Part shown: positions 12,469-23,278 of the stretch, in pieces
How positions within the stretch are numbered: the stretch's first letter is position 1
Layout: each line of letters opens with the position of its first letter
NCBI GenBank assembly: GCA_003194525.1
Contig: NBIV01000091.1
Location: forward strand, 183,127 to 247,126
DNA: 64,000 bases
Reading direction: 5' to 3'
Source of the DNA: Gracilariopsis chorda
Lineage: Eukaryota > Rhodophyta > Florideophyceae > Gracilariales > Gracilariaceae
Translations under genes and position numbers: made by a program
The notes under the pieces: generated by a model
Databases searched by the model: none
What the model saw: the letters and a program-made list of their open reading frames with translations, nothing else
What the model was told of the DNA's origin: nothing

Positions 12469-13389
12469 ATGTCTCTAGTAACAGCTTTTTATGGCTTAAC
12501 AATGCGCTTTGGCCGATCGAACGCTGAAAAAACATGTATGGTCGATACAACTTTTCCTTGTAAGAATGCGTGTCTTAACTACTTGATTGGACCAATACAT
12601 GTACCGGGCTTAGCTTTATCAATTACTAAATTTCACAGTGACGGCAGCACGTGCCGATGGGGATGCTTTGGTTACAGCATTAGTGGTCATAATGAAATGA
12701 TACTTCGGAATGGTAAAGAAGCTAAGGTTGTGATTGGGCGAGATCTCGTAAGGAAACTATATTGGAGGTATCTCCAAGCACGAAACCACATAGTGGAACC
12801 TCGTTCCGTTTATACTCGCGCCCCGTTTTGCAAACTGTGCACACATTGCAATGCAGAAGTGCTACCAGGATACAGAGACAGCTCGTTTCTACTCCGTTTT
12901 TGCGAAAATGTCTGTAGCAAGTTCAGTGCAAGGTTACATTCAGGAGCGCGAATTGTTAGTCCTGACTTGTACTCGTTGTGGATTTTGACATCTCATATTA
13001 CTGTTGATTTTTTCGCTGACTGTTTGAACGAGAGTGAGGTCGCTCGAAACTACTGCAGATTGGATAAAAAAGACGTTCGTTTTGGATCTTTGGGTAATTG
13101 GGAAGAGAATGAGAGGGTTGTGGAAGGTGCAGCAGAAAATCCACCGTTCGACACAGATTGCATACAACGAATAATGTATGAATTTGATGAAGGCGCCCGT
13201 GGTTTTTCTCCATACTGTCGGTGCGTTCTGTTACCTCTCTGCCAGAAGCACAAGGTACTTTCTACTATCAGAGAAATCTGTTCAAAAGGAATATATCTTT
13301 TACGCATACCATCAGGCAGTACTTTTCAGGCACACATTCTTTGGATCTGTGAATCCATTTCAAGATTTGGGACTTTTTGTATGGCGTAA
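12469..13389 (+). CDS. Intact 306-residue unknown protein, cysteine-rich
   Basis: An uninterrupted ATG-started frame, unusual in a region where nearly every other gene has stops. The protein has many cysteines, including FCKLCTHCN at about residues 121-129, a possible zinc knuckle, and further scattered ones (CENVC, YCRCVLLPLC). There is no signal peptide and no clear membrane helix. I do not recognise the family. It stands between a Harbinger transposase and the CXC ORF of another transposon, both on the opposite strand, so it may be a host gene or a passenger. Its intactness suggests either function or recent arrival. Confidence 0.45.
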   Translation: MSLVTAFYGLTMRFGRSNAEKTCMVDTTFPCKNACLNYLIGPIHVPGLALSITKFHSDGSTCRWGCFGYSISGHNEMILRNGKEAKVVIGRDLVRKLYWRYLQARNHIVEPRSVYTRAPFCKLCTHCNAEVLPGYRDSSFLLRFCENVCSKFSARLHSGARIVSPDLYSLWILTSHITVDFFADCLNESEVARNYCRLDKKDVRFGSLGNWEENERVVEGAAENPPFDTDCIQRIMYEFDEGARGFSPYCRCVLLPLCQKHKVLSTIREICSKGIYLLRIPSGSTFQAHILWICESISRFGTFCMA

Positions 13390-13651
13390 CTGAGAGTGTC
13401 TGGAGAAACGTTCCCCACCGTTGAATGTAGAACTATTGTACTTCAACTGGGTAGCGCAGGCCTGTCGCAAGCCGTCCCTTGTCGAAGATTTATCAGAGTT
13501 TATGAAAGCTTTTCCGATCTTTTTGAGGTCCAAAACGTCCACCCTCTCCAAGTTTGTTCACAATGAAGGGTAACCGAGCACTGTTTATTTCTTTAGTGTA
13601 GTTTAGATTCGAAGGTCTTACTCGAACTGCCCTTGAGAACAGAAACGGTTG

Positions 13652-15711
13652 TTACAGCAAATGTAACAGATTTTCACCCCCGAGCATATCAATAAACGCA
13701 TTTCCGTCCAGTATTTCTTCAACATCAATCTCTTCATTTATCTCACACTCATCATTTTGAAATCGTTCTTCTTCTCCGTCGACATCCACGTCATTTGTTC
13801 TTCCGTCCGATGTAGAGACAGCGGGAACTTCAAATGGTACGAATGATACCTTATTCTGGCACTTTGAAGAATCACAATCACATCCTATGCATCGGTCACC
13901 CCGTTTGATACAAGAGCATTTTCTCGTATTGCAGTTGCCCTTACAGCCACATTTTGCCACCAACAACTGCATCCTTCTCTCAATGGAAAGCATATCCTCA
14001 TCTTTTTCCATTATTGCTTTCCAGTTTTCATCGTCTCCATTTACTTCATCACATCCTTTCACATCTGTAGTCAGTAAGCTCTTCGAGGTTGCGTTCAACA
14101 ATTATCTGTAAACCACGAGTTTGACTCGTTGCGCTTGCAATTTAAAGTGTTCTCGCAGCGGAACCAGCTGACATGTCGTTGTAGCCATGTCAGCAATTTG
14201 ATTCTTCACCTCTAGTCTCCATTCGTCTGAGCCAACCACATGGTCACGTACAAACATCCCTTTAGCTCTTTTCCTTATTTCATTCTCGGGTGTTCCTATT
14301 GACAGCCAATGTATTCGAAGCGAGTTCTTTTCGGTACTCGTCACCAATCGTGTGAATCCTTTTCTTTCTACGTAGGCCAACATAGTAATCATCTCAAACG
14401 ATCTTTCATCTGAAGATACCTCAATGTTACCCACTAAATCGCAGTGACATGTAAAACCACGCATATAGTACTCATGAGACACTCCATATGTATCTCATGT
14501 GAATTCACAACCGGCCAAAATGTACAAACATGCCAAAGAAGGGAACGTAATACCTCCGACAGACAATGTACTCGTCAACTTGTCAATCTCGATGAAATTG
14601 TTTGCAATAACATGCAGGACTCCATAGCCGTGCATTTCCTCGGCAAGGGATAGAATAATTGCAACGTCTGTGTCTTTCGAGATTATGACGCACGCACACC
14701 TTGTTTTTTGTGGGGTAAGTGTGCATTTCTCTGCTTCATTGGTAGATGGCCCCTGAGTTGTAGTATCGTTCACAGATTTCACCGGTTTCACATATGTAGC
14801 GAACGCCGCCACAACTCTCGTCTTGGCCTCACCATGTGCATGCGAATCACCGGGTATTTCCAACCCCCTTCTATTCGAAAGCCGGAGCACAGAGGTTCTT
14901 GGTACTTGGAGAAAGAAATCACTGTGATGTCGTCGTACCGAGCCATTCATACTCATATTTTTTTTGTTCGCTGGCGCTAGCACTACTTCACCATCTCGCA
15001 GGTTTTCAAAAATGTCGTTTGTAATGGCCAGCTCTGGAAACAGCGTTTTGGGGCTTTTTCCAACGCTACTGATATCAAAGCAGAAGCAACCCCCGTGGAG
15101 ATAAATATCTACATGCCGACCATTCTCTTCACTCAGCTCAAGAGCTGCAACAGCTCCGCAGAATAGATGCACACTGCATATAGCGTCTCGATTGTTCCTC
15201 GAACTGATAAGCGTAGACCAGGGCGCGTTGATGAGCAATTGGAACCCAATTTTTCGTAGATCTTCCTCTGCGTTCAACTGTTTGTAGCCATATATACCAC
15301 CAGTATTATCTCGTCGGGTTTGCTCCTCATACTTCTGCGTAATAACCAAATTCGGATCATCTATATGCAGATGAATCTGCTTGACCAGTTCACCTCTACT
15401 GCCAGGAATCCGGTGCCACGAGTCCATATATGATTCATGATATCAATAATAACTAAAACGTATGGTGCTATATCAAAATCGTAATTAAAAGAGACACATC
15501 TTGAACCGCTCTGGTGGTTTGCAGCAGCCTGATGCCTTCCTTGTACCTGTTGTGTAGCAGAACTGGGTTCATTATCGTCGATGTTCAGGATTGGTATCAT
15601 CTTGCTTTTGTTTGCGTGCCGCATGGAAGACCGCAAGACTCTGTACGCATCGGCACGAGCAGATAGAAGATAACGGGAAGAGTGCAAATCACTGCACCTC
15701 CGTGGAGCCAT
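13652..15711 (-). pseudogene. Transposon ORF2: nuclease-like core with C-terminal CXC (tesmin/TSO1) zinc domain
   Basis: The frame from 15427 to 13652 is open over 592 codons except for TGA at 14495-14497 and TAA at 14102-14104. The middle carries a PIN/FEN-like pattern known from repeat-associated animal proteins: VIISKDTDVAIILSL, then SLACLYILAGCEFT (animal copies end GCDTTS). The C-terminus holds a cysteine-rich CXC motif, CGCKGNCNTRKCSCIKRG followed by CIGCDCDSSKCQN, then an acidic tail. Upstream, another frame (15711-15361) reads PYVLVIIDIM, probably the first strand of the nuclease fold, so one frameshift lies near 15.42 kb. It forms a pair with the DUF6589-like ORF upstream on the same strand, as in the animal elements. 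The family name of the transposon is uncertain to me. Confidence 0.55.
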
Positions 15712-15715
15712 TTCA

Positions 15716-16286
15716 GCGCCTTCGACATCTCCTCCACCCGCAGCTGCATTAGCCTGATAGTCAGTCTCGCGCGCTTACTGTAGGCTTTTCGTGGATCTCT
15801 CTCTGCAGTTGTGATCAACTTACTTCTCGATTCTTCATTGCTCTCTATCACGGTCCCCACCGTAAGAAATCGCCTTTTCCTTGTCCATTTTCAACTAAAC
15901 CTTTGTCCATTGAAGTACTTCTTATAATATTCATCAGAAAGGTGTCCGAATACTTCTGGAAACATTGCTGACGCATGAATCTCAGCGCTTTTGCGACCGA
16001 GCTTGTCTATCTCCAGTATTTTGCTTTGAATATTCTCGTCGCTCAGTTCTTGTACAGAACTACTCAGAACGTTAGCAAGTTTTTCTTGACTTCTATGGGA
16101 AAGAGAGACGAAACCTTTTGGCCGCATGATCTGAACCATAGTGTTCACTGTGGTGACACGGGCGTTATTACGGTCGTAACCATGTATTTCTTCACCCTGT
16201 TGCTCACTATGCTCATTTGTTCTTTCCTGTCTGTATGAGCGTGTCGCTGCTGTGACACTGCGCAATATCATCCTCGCCCTCGACAC
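15716..16286 (-). pseudogene. Remnant between the two transposon ORFs
   Basis: Two frames in the same phase, 16286-15891 and 15860-15597, are separated by a stop and a short gap. The first has a mostly helical, charged sequence (SLSHRSQEKLANVLSSSVQELSDENIQSKILEIDKLGRK). They probably belong to the N-terminus of ORF2 or the C-terminus of ORF1 of the surrounding element. No domain recognised. Confidence 0.35.
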
Positions 16287-16416
16287 CCGCCAGCAGCCAT
16301 GGACCTGACGATTCCAGGAATGGAAGCATTGTGACGTTCAAATCCTTCACTAATCATACAATAAACATTTCATCCAAGTGAAAATAGTTCATTCCTCGCT
16401 TGTCGTAACCCCCTCC

Positions 16417-19071
16417 CTATGCAGACGTAAACATTGGTATATGGGTAGCAATAGCACCAGATTTGTTTTGAAACAGGTCATTGAACGTAATGTTAGGCAT
16501 AACGGAACGGAAAAAGGCGTACTCGAGGTAGAGCTCTTGATAGTTCAGATGTCCTGAGCTATGCAGAATTCTTGTTAGTTGCAACCAGAAGCTATCAAGT
16601 ATATCAGTGTGGCCTGTTCTAGACAGAATGTGAAGGCCAAGAATAGGAAGTAAGCAATTGAATAACACAATCCCCACTATATGATTTCCATTGGGACAGT
16701 AGGAGAATAATTCAGATACTCTCTCTCGCAAGAGCTTCCCTGCCTAGACTGTAGCCTCGGTTACACGCTCACTTGTGCATCGCAACAGAGTTGTCGTCAA
16801 CGAATTGCGATCTGGAGAGTTTTGACAACAATATACGTTCTTAATAGAATCTGCCAAACCAGGAGACTCGGATAAAAGAAGGTCCGATGTATGTATCAGC
16901 ATTGTAGTGCAAATGCTGAACAGAAGGCCCCTGTTGTTTCGAGCGTGTGCATGCTTTAAAATATTATCAATCTGACTATCTGACAGCCCTGAGCTTGATG
17001 CCAACTCCTTAAGCCCCATTCCATGACGCATCTCTTTACAAAGAGGAAAGAGACTTTGCTTTTCCACGCGAAACAAGCCAGGAAACCGCACAAGCCATTC
17101 ACATATACGAATCTGCTCTGGCTCGGCAGACACCCTGCCGCTGTTCTTATCGTAGATTTCCTTGTACGACTGTCTCCATATTTTAACCAAAATTCTATAC
17201 GTGAGTTGATCACCGCAGACAATTACGTATCGTGGGCTACCTAGTCTCCCGGGTTTAAGTCACGCATTGATGAGGGCCATTTTCTGATGTATTGTGAGTA
17301 TGTCAGCGACACTGTCTCGGCTAATATCCATAAACAAAATTTCCTGGTCAGACAACGAGGCATCTGTAGCTTCTAGGCCGCCATGGTGTTTGAATGAAGC
17401 AAACAATAACCTTCTTGGACTAATTCCCTGATCTTTGTAGTCTAAGGCAGTATTGCGCCGCTTGTAGCTTTGTTTTCTGGCTGGAACTCCAAGCAGCATA
17501 TCTCGATGCTCATAAGCAACGCCAAAGGCGACGTCAAAGAAATCACTCAGGATTAAATTGTCGTCTTTGGAGTTCAAGTTGGCCACAAATTCCTCTCTTG
17601 AACGAAGCACAAGACGAAGATCACACCACTCTGAAGGTTCTGTAGATTGATTTGTCGCCTTTGTGTGCAAGGGTGGCCGAATAGCTTCATTTTCAGATCG
17701 TTAGCGAGGACCACGCTCGTTCAAACGACGTTTCCTACGGATTTGAGTCACCGCTTGGGTAACAGTACCACTAATAATGGGAGTAGTCTTCCCAGCGGCC
17801 TTAACGCTATGCAGTGGTAACATATCAAAGCTACCTATCTGGACGGTGATAACTCTGTTGTTCAAATTAGCTTCCGAAAACGCACCGCACTTTGCCTCCT
17901 CTCTTTCACATATTAATTGCTTACGGAACCTTTCCATACAGTCATAAGAAGAAACGAGACCGAGCGCATGCAAAACACTCGTCCATGATGGCGAACTTTC
18001 TACAATCAAAGAAATAGAGAGTAAAACCTGTAGCGGTCCAACTGCCGTTCGACAACGGGAGAACAAAATCTGCTCAATAACCTTTCATAATCGAATACAA
18101 AGCAAGAAGTCATACCTTGACACACTGTTTTCAGAATCAGCTCCAGTCATTGAATTCTCTGCAAAAGTGTCCAATACCTCACAAGGCAGCTCCGACTCAG
18201 AATTAAACACTGGAAATATGTCTTTCAGGCTCTTTCCCTGCGAGGCAGCACAAGCTTTCCAACATGCTATCAGTTTCGCAGATGGCATTTTCAAAACAAA
18301 AGCGGACCACAAAGGGGTTGGGATGGCAAGAATTTCTTCAGAGAGAGATTATGTTGCACGGTAGTAGTCATATTTTCGTGATCAAAAACGGTTCGAAACG
18401 ATTGACAGCCTTCTTGCCCTGTTCGTCGAAGATAGTGTAGCTTCATCTTCAGCACCGAGATGAATAGACTGAAAAACTGTTTCTGTAACAGAACTGCCCA
18501 TACTGTAGCACCTTAATTTTCTTGATAACGAAAACAAGTGGACGTCTTTAGCTGCAAAGACAGGTCCAAGGCGCGACACTAAGGTCTTGATTGTAATTGA
18601 TTTAGATGACGAACTTCCTATATGCAATAAGTCCTTTCTAGCCACATATACTGCTGACAATGGCAGGAAGCCGGCTGTAGGGGTTTCTTTGAAAAGTGTC
18701 AAAGCTTTTGACCTCAACTCACTTGCAACTCTGTTTGCATCGTTGTTAGCTTCAATAAACGGAGAACCGTTAGCGTTGCTATGCAGCGCTTAAAAAACGC
18801 AGTCTACCAAGCACCTATTGAAAACATCCGTAACCTTGATGCTCTCCAAATGGGGTTTGGATCCGTTCTTGTCTTTTGAAATAATGTACCGACAAGTTGA
18901 ACAAGCCTGCAATCCAGTAACTTGCTCAAGGCGTAGTGTTCCTTCACAATGGCTGGCGATCGCCTCATTTAATGCAAAAAACCGTTCTGCGTCCTCAAGA
19001 GTATTAGTTGTTATACCAGATAATGGTCTCAAAACTCGCTCCGAACCACAACAGCCTCTGTTAGTAAACAC
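16417..19071 (-). pseudogene. Transposon ORF1: DUF6589-like protein with seven in-frame stops and no frameshift
   Basis: One reading frame runs 2655 nt (885 codons) on the minus strand. It is interrupted only by TAA 18790, TGA 18382, TAA 18349, TGA 18085, TAA 17701, TGA 17260 and TAG 16744 (plus-strand left coordinates of the stops). Family-like blocks keep their order: an N-terminal cysteine cluster (TGLQACSTCRYI), a central LHALGLVSSYDCMERFRKQL (animal relatives have a LHxLGFCxSYxEVxRFE pattern), and the diagnostic VIVCGDQLTYRILVKIWR, which matches the VGDQLT block of DUF6589 proteins. A helical C-terminal part follows. DUF6589 proteins occur in fungi and animals next to transposon ORFs. 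The role is unknown; presumably it acts in mobility. Assignment rests on recalled motifs, not on a search. Confidence 0.5.
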
Positions 19072-19320
19072 ACAAGATCCTGCTTTCTTTCCATTTTTCG
19101 CCGGATCTTCTTTCTCGGCAACATCACAGGAGTGTCTTGTTTGATTATAGTGATATCGGCAAAACTTTGACTCCGCAATTCGAGAGAGCAGAAATCGTGC
19201 ATCTTCAATTGTAATGCCGGAGCGATGGCTGAGATTTGTGCAAAATAACTATTGAATCTGTGTAGGAAATAGTAAGACTTTAAAAAGAAAAGAGTTTCTT
19301 ATGACAGATTTCATTGTATC

Positions 19321-20128
19321 TGTGGTGCAATGCCCCAAAGGGGAAAAACACCGAAAGACGTCCGGGATCTTCCTCTCACGAGGTGAACCCAGTTCGGTAG
19401 AGCCCTCCCAGAGGTGTCACGGCGAAGCCGGTTTGTAAGACCAGGGACACCTGTCGCGACTCGCGCAGGGAGGTGAAGGCGAAGAATCGGTATCCGCGTG
19501 AGCGGGGTGTGATCCTCAGTAGAGGTATGTTTCCACGTAAGTGGGGGGGGTGTGAGCGGATGCGCACACGAGGGCCGCGGATAGCGGGAGGTGCTACCCT
19601 AAAAAGGGGAAAGAGGAAGGACGAAGTGTGTCGCGAGAGCGACGAGCAGATACGGCAATGCCGGTGGACAGGACTCCCTATACAGGGCGAAACACCAATA
19701 TGATTGGAATAATTATACTCCCAATGATGGGTCTCTTTTAGATGTGCAAGGGGGGTGAACTTCCGTACACTACGGTGCTTCCCTCCAAGGAGGAGTTGAG
19801 AACACGCGGAGGCGGTAAATCTCAGAGCCAATTCCCCAGGTTGGGGTCCCTTGTTGGGGAAGGTTTACTGGTGCGACGGCAGTGCGCCGTCGCACTAAGT
19901 ACTAGCTTCCCAGAAATGGGTGTGAAAATAATAAATAAAATTAACTAAAATACTCCACATTCCGTGGCAACATCCATTACTGTGGCCAACCGCCAATTGA
20001 CCCAAAACCGTGTCCCACGTGTCCATACCCACCATTGTGGGGCGTAGTTCATATACACACTACACAACCGATAATATCGGGAAAGCGTTCAAGTACCCAG
20101 AATCCCTCCCTCAGGGCGTTGCACTACA
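19321..20128 (-). repeat. C1 3' LTR (808 bp)
   Basis: It starts TGTAGTGCAA and ends TTGCACCACA on the element strand. It differs from the other LTR at about five positions: three transitions and two C/G transversions, and both transversions lie inside hairpin stems. Hairpins are regularly spaced, for example CCCC-AAA-GGGG 19333, CCTC-TCAC-GAGG 19372, CCGC-GTGA-GCGG 19495, CCTC-AGTA-GAGG 19514 and CCAC-GTAA-GTGG 19533. Confidence 0.95.
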
Positions 20129-20140
20129 TATCCCCCCCTA
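20129..20140 (-). other. C1 polypurine tract
   Basis: On the element strand the sequence just upstream of the 3' LTR is TAGGGGGGGATA. It is in the expected position for priming plus-strand DNA synthesis. Confidence 0.8.
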
Positions 20141-20383
20141 AGACGGGAAAACGACCGCGGACGCGGAGGGTTCCCAGACGAAAATGGGTGATAAAAGCGC
20201 GTATGCCGTCTCCGGTTCTTCTTTCCTGGCATAGCCGGCTATTGTAGTATAGTGTTGTGGGGGGCTAGCTGCTCCCTTAAATAAACTTTCCCGTTTAGAA
20301 CGGTGATTCTCGTTTGAGTTCCCCGTCTTCGACGGACCTTGCCTTGTTATCCTTTCCTTTCGCTCTCCGCTCGCGCGGCAACG

Positions 20384-23224
20384 TTACCCAACTTGGGCAT
20401 TAACCAGCGTGGCTGGGGCTGCAGTTCCCGTTTGACGGTGGTATCGCAGGACCTGCGACCGCGGGAGGTGTTCAATTGGCTCCCACGTATCCCCACTGGG
20501 GTCGTACCCGTACCAGCGGACGCGGTATTGTAGAATACCATCCTGGTCCCAGGTGTGTCCGACAAGTCGGTCTACTACGAACTCTCGTTCGTAGACCTGC
20601 CGGCCGTGCCGGGTGGTGGTTGTACTTCCCTGCGGGGGCTGCCCGCTGTGCGGTATAATGTCCCTTAGCAGGGTGTTCGGCGATAACTCCGACGTTGCAG
20701 TGCGCTGTCCTAGTGGCCGCTGCTCATGCGGAAAAATATCCCTCAAGAGGGTGTGTGGTGTCACGGTTTTCCCCGGCAAGTCACTCCCCATTGGGGTGTC
20801 GTTGTTCCCGTCTTCACGGTAGGCCGGGCGAACCGCCAGTCGGCGGGGGACTTGGGCTCCGCCTTCGCGGTTGAGCTCACGAACCGCGAGTTTGCGGGAA
20901 GATGACCGCTCCTGCGGGATCGGCATTTCCACAATCCCCTGGGGGTTCCCGTGCGACACGGTGATTGGGTGGCAAACCGCCTCCCTGCCAGGCGCACGAG
21001 CGCTCTGCACCATACGTTCCGGCGACGCCGTGGTGTCCCCGGCTACTGACGGGTTGCCTGGGGCTAACTCCGGTACACCGGTATTTTGGTCAAAATTCCC
21101 CTTTGGGGGGTTCTGGGCAGGTGCCGATGACACCCTTTTCAGGGGAATTGCCGCTGAGCGCAGTGCACCATCTCCGTGAGGAGGAGCAGCGTCCGGTACG
21201 ACCGGTTTCGAGCGTGCGATGGCGCACGTTATTCCCGAGTTCCTCGGTTCTTCGCCGCAGCGATGTGGGGGTTGGCGCAAATTATTCCCTGTAGCGGGGG
21301 CTTTGATTCCGTCAACGACGGGAGGCGTTTCCGGTGCTTGCGAGCCAGGGCTTAAAGCTTCGACTGCAGCTTGGCCGCCTTTTTCCCCAAGAGGGGTGTG
21401 GGTATTCCCCTGTGAGGCCGGCGTATCTAGGCGCCCCTTCTCCGCAGGGCGCAGGTCTGATCGGCCTGATTGAACCGCTTCCGCGGTGACTTCCGCCAAC
21501 GGCGGCTTCGAGGCATCGGGCGATTGCCTTTCCGCTGCTGCGGTATTGGAGTGAGGCTTCTCGTTTTCCCGTGACAAACGGTGTATTTGCCGCTTTTGCG
21601 GGGCCTGCGCGTCTGGTTCCTGTTGCACAGCACTGCCCGGGAACGGGGGATTAGTGTAGCGTGACATACTCCGTGCTCCACGGTCAGTGTTCCGTATGTT
21701 ACGGTGTGTTTCCCGTTGCGACGGTGATATCGTTCCTCGAAAACGAGTGTTCTCCTCCCCCTCCTTAGACGGAGCGGCGGGATAAGGGATAACATTCCCC
21801 GCCTGGCGGGTATAGATGCGCACCAGTGGGGCAGACGTGGTAGGGGCGGGCGCTGAGGGGCCCGAATTACCCGGCTGAGCCGGTGAGTCCGGCAGAGTCG
21901 GTAGGTCTGAGAGTCCCCAGCTGGGATGTGGTAAAACCGTAGGTCTAGTACTCCCGGATTGTTCCGGTGTAGCGGAGTCCGTAGAAACGGGGTTGCCTGG
22001 ATCCAGGACTACCTCTGACGAGGGAGGAGGGGCAAGGACAACATGATCACGGGAAATCCGTTCGTGCGTGTCCCCCATCTCTACCACGACAGTGTCGGCG
22101 TTAACAGAGATCACCTTGAAGGGTCCATCCGCCACAAGCGAGAGTTTGTGACGCTTCTCCCGTTCCGGGTTGTAGTATTCCTTCCTGATGAAGACGTAGT
22201 TATTTGCCCGAATCGGGGACGGTTTTCCTCGCACGCGAGCGTCAAAATCCCGCTTGTAAGCGGCTTGGGCCCGTGCCATAGACTTCCGCGCAGCGGGGAC
22301 CAGCTTGGAAAGCCATTGCTTCCATTGCTGCCGGTAGATACCCACAGATGGGAAATTGTCCAAGGTAGCTTGGGGTTCCAGCGCCACAGGCGGGGGTCTT
22401 CTAGATAGAACCAACTCGAATGGCGAAACTCCGGTAGTCCGTTGTACCTGCGTGTTGTACGCGTAGGTTAACGAATCAGCGTACATGTCCCAGTTCTTTG
22501 GGTGGTCTGCGACGTAGGAACGTAACGCCGCGAGTAACGTCCGGTTAAACCGTTCAAATTTCCCATTACACTGGGGGTGGTAGGTAGTCGTGAACAAGTT
22601 CTTGACATCCAGGATGCGACAAACATCCTGGAAGAAGTTGCTCACGAACTGCTTCCCGTTGTCAGAGAGCACCTCTACAGGGGGACCGTAGACAAAAATC
22701 CAGTGCGTCACCAGAGCCTGGGCCACCGTGAGAGCGGTTATCCTCCGAAGAGGGACAGTCCGTACCAGCTTAGAAAAGCGGTCGGTAATGACAAGTAGAA
22801 ACTTGTTTCCACGTTTCGTGGTAAGTAATGGTCTGAGAATATCGATCGCGATAAACTCGAGCGGCGCCCTTGCGGGGAATAGTTTCATCTTCTTCGCATT
22901 TTTGCGGTGTTTGACGCGATTCTTCGCGCATTCGCCACAAAACCGCACAGTTGCGTAGCAATCCACCGCCATTGCGGGCCAATAGAAATCCCTTCGCAGG
23001 GTTAGGTAGAGTTTCCTCCCACCTGGGTGACCTCCAATGTGGGCGTAGTGTGATAGATGTAACACCCGCGATTGCAGGGAATGTGGTACCACAATCTGTG
23101 GGCGGGCTTCGACCTTTCTTACGAGGTAGCCTTTGTCGTTTACCCCGAAAGGGAGATCTTCACCACCGTTGATACGGGCCCGAATTCTCGTACAGAATGG
23201 GTCGCCGAATTGTTCTCGGATCAT
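20384..23224 (-). CDS. C1 integrase with C-terminal chromodomain (pol, 3' part)
   Basis: A 946-codon frame. It opens with the HHCC zinc region (HYAHIGGHPGGRKLY then CGECAKNR). The DDE core follows: FIAIDILRP, VEVLSDNGKQF and GKFERFNRTL supply the D, D and E. The GPF-type tail (GPFKVISVNADTVVVE) comes next, then a long proline/serine-rich linker of roughly 400 residues. The chromodomain comes last (YEREFVVDRLVGHTW, LQYRVRWYGYDPSGDTWEPIEHL), keeping the aromatic cage residues Y/W/W. It would direct integration into chromatin carrying methylated histone. The frame is in phase with the RNase H ORF upstream; only TGA at 23279-23281 separates them. The linker is the most hairpin-dense coding part. 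Confidence 0.9.
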   Translation of the reverse strand: MIREQFGDPFCTRIRARINGGEDLPFGVNDKGYLVRKVEARPQIVVPHSLQSRVLHLSHYAHIGGHPGGRKLYLTLRRDFYWPAMAVDCYATVRFCGECAKNRVKHRKNAKKMKLFPARAPLEFIAIDILRPLLTTKRGNKFLLVITDRFSKLVRTVPLRRITALTVAQALVTHWIFVYGPPVEVLSDNGKQFVSNFFQDVCRILDVKNLFTTTYHPQCNGKFERFNRTLLAALRSYVADHPKNWDMYADSLTYAYNTQVQRTTGVSPFELVLSRRPPPVALEPQATLDNFPSVGIYRQQWKQWLSKLVPAARKSMARAQAAYKRDFDARVRGKPSPIRANNYVFIRKEYYNPEREKRHKLSLVADGPFKVISVNADTVVVEMGDTHERISRDHVVLAPPPSSEVVLDPGNPVSTDSATPEQSGSTRPTVLPHPSWGLSDLPTLPDSPAQPGNSGPSAPAPTTSAPLVRIYTRQAGNVIPYPAAPSKEGEENTRFRGTISPSQRETHRNIRNTDRGARSMSRYTNPPFPGSAVQQEPDAQAPQKRQIHRLSRENEKPHSNTAAAERQSPDASKPPLAEVTAEAVQSGRSDLRPAEKGRLDTPASQGNTHTPLGEKGGQAAVEALSPGSQAPETPPVVDGIKAPATGNNLRQPPHRCGEEPRNSGITCAIARSKPVVPDAAPPHGDGALRSAAIPLKRVSSAPAQNPPKGNFDQNTGVPELAPGNPSVAGDTTASPERMVQSARAPGREAVCHPITVSHGNPQGIVEMPIPQERSSSRKLAVRELNREGGAQVPRRLAVRPAYREDGNNDTPMGSDLPGKTVTPHTLLRDIFPHEQRPLGQRTATSELSPNTLLRDIIPHSGQPPQGSTTTTRHGRQVYEREFVVDRLVGHTWDQDGILQYRVRWYGYDPSGDTWEPIEHLPRSQVLRYHRQTGTAAPATLVNAQVG

Positions 23225-23278
23225 TTCTTCCGGTGATACCGGTACAAAGTTTCCCGGTAACGGGTTCTCTGATTTATC

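Noticed and set aside
6344-19071. Alternative genetic code with reassigned stops
   Set aside because: All three stop codons occur inside frames, other genes end normally at the same codons, intact ORFs (12469-13389, the split secreted gene) have none, and one stop falls on a known Trp.
19376-19831. 151-codon minus-strand frame, repeated at 28294-28749
   Set aside because: It lies wholly within both C1 LTRs; duplication follows from LTR identity and its sequence is set by hairpins. No domain seen.
19321-20128. Regular palindromes suggesting a CRISPR array
   Set aside because: The palindromes differ in sequence and spacing and there are no repeat-spacer units; the DNA is an LTR of a eukaryotic retrotransposon.
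22043-22408. Plus-strand frames inside C1 pol
   Set aside because: Shadows of the integrase frame kept open by GC-rich codons.
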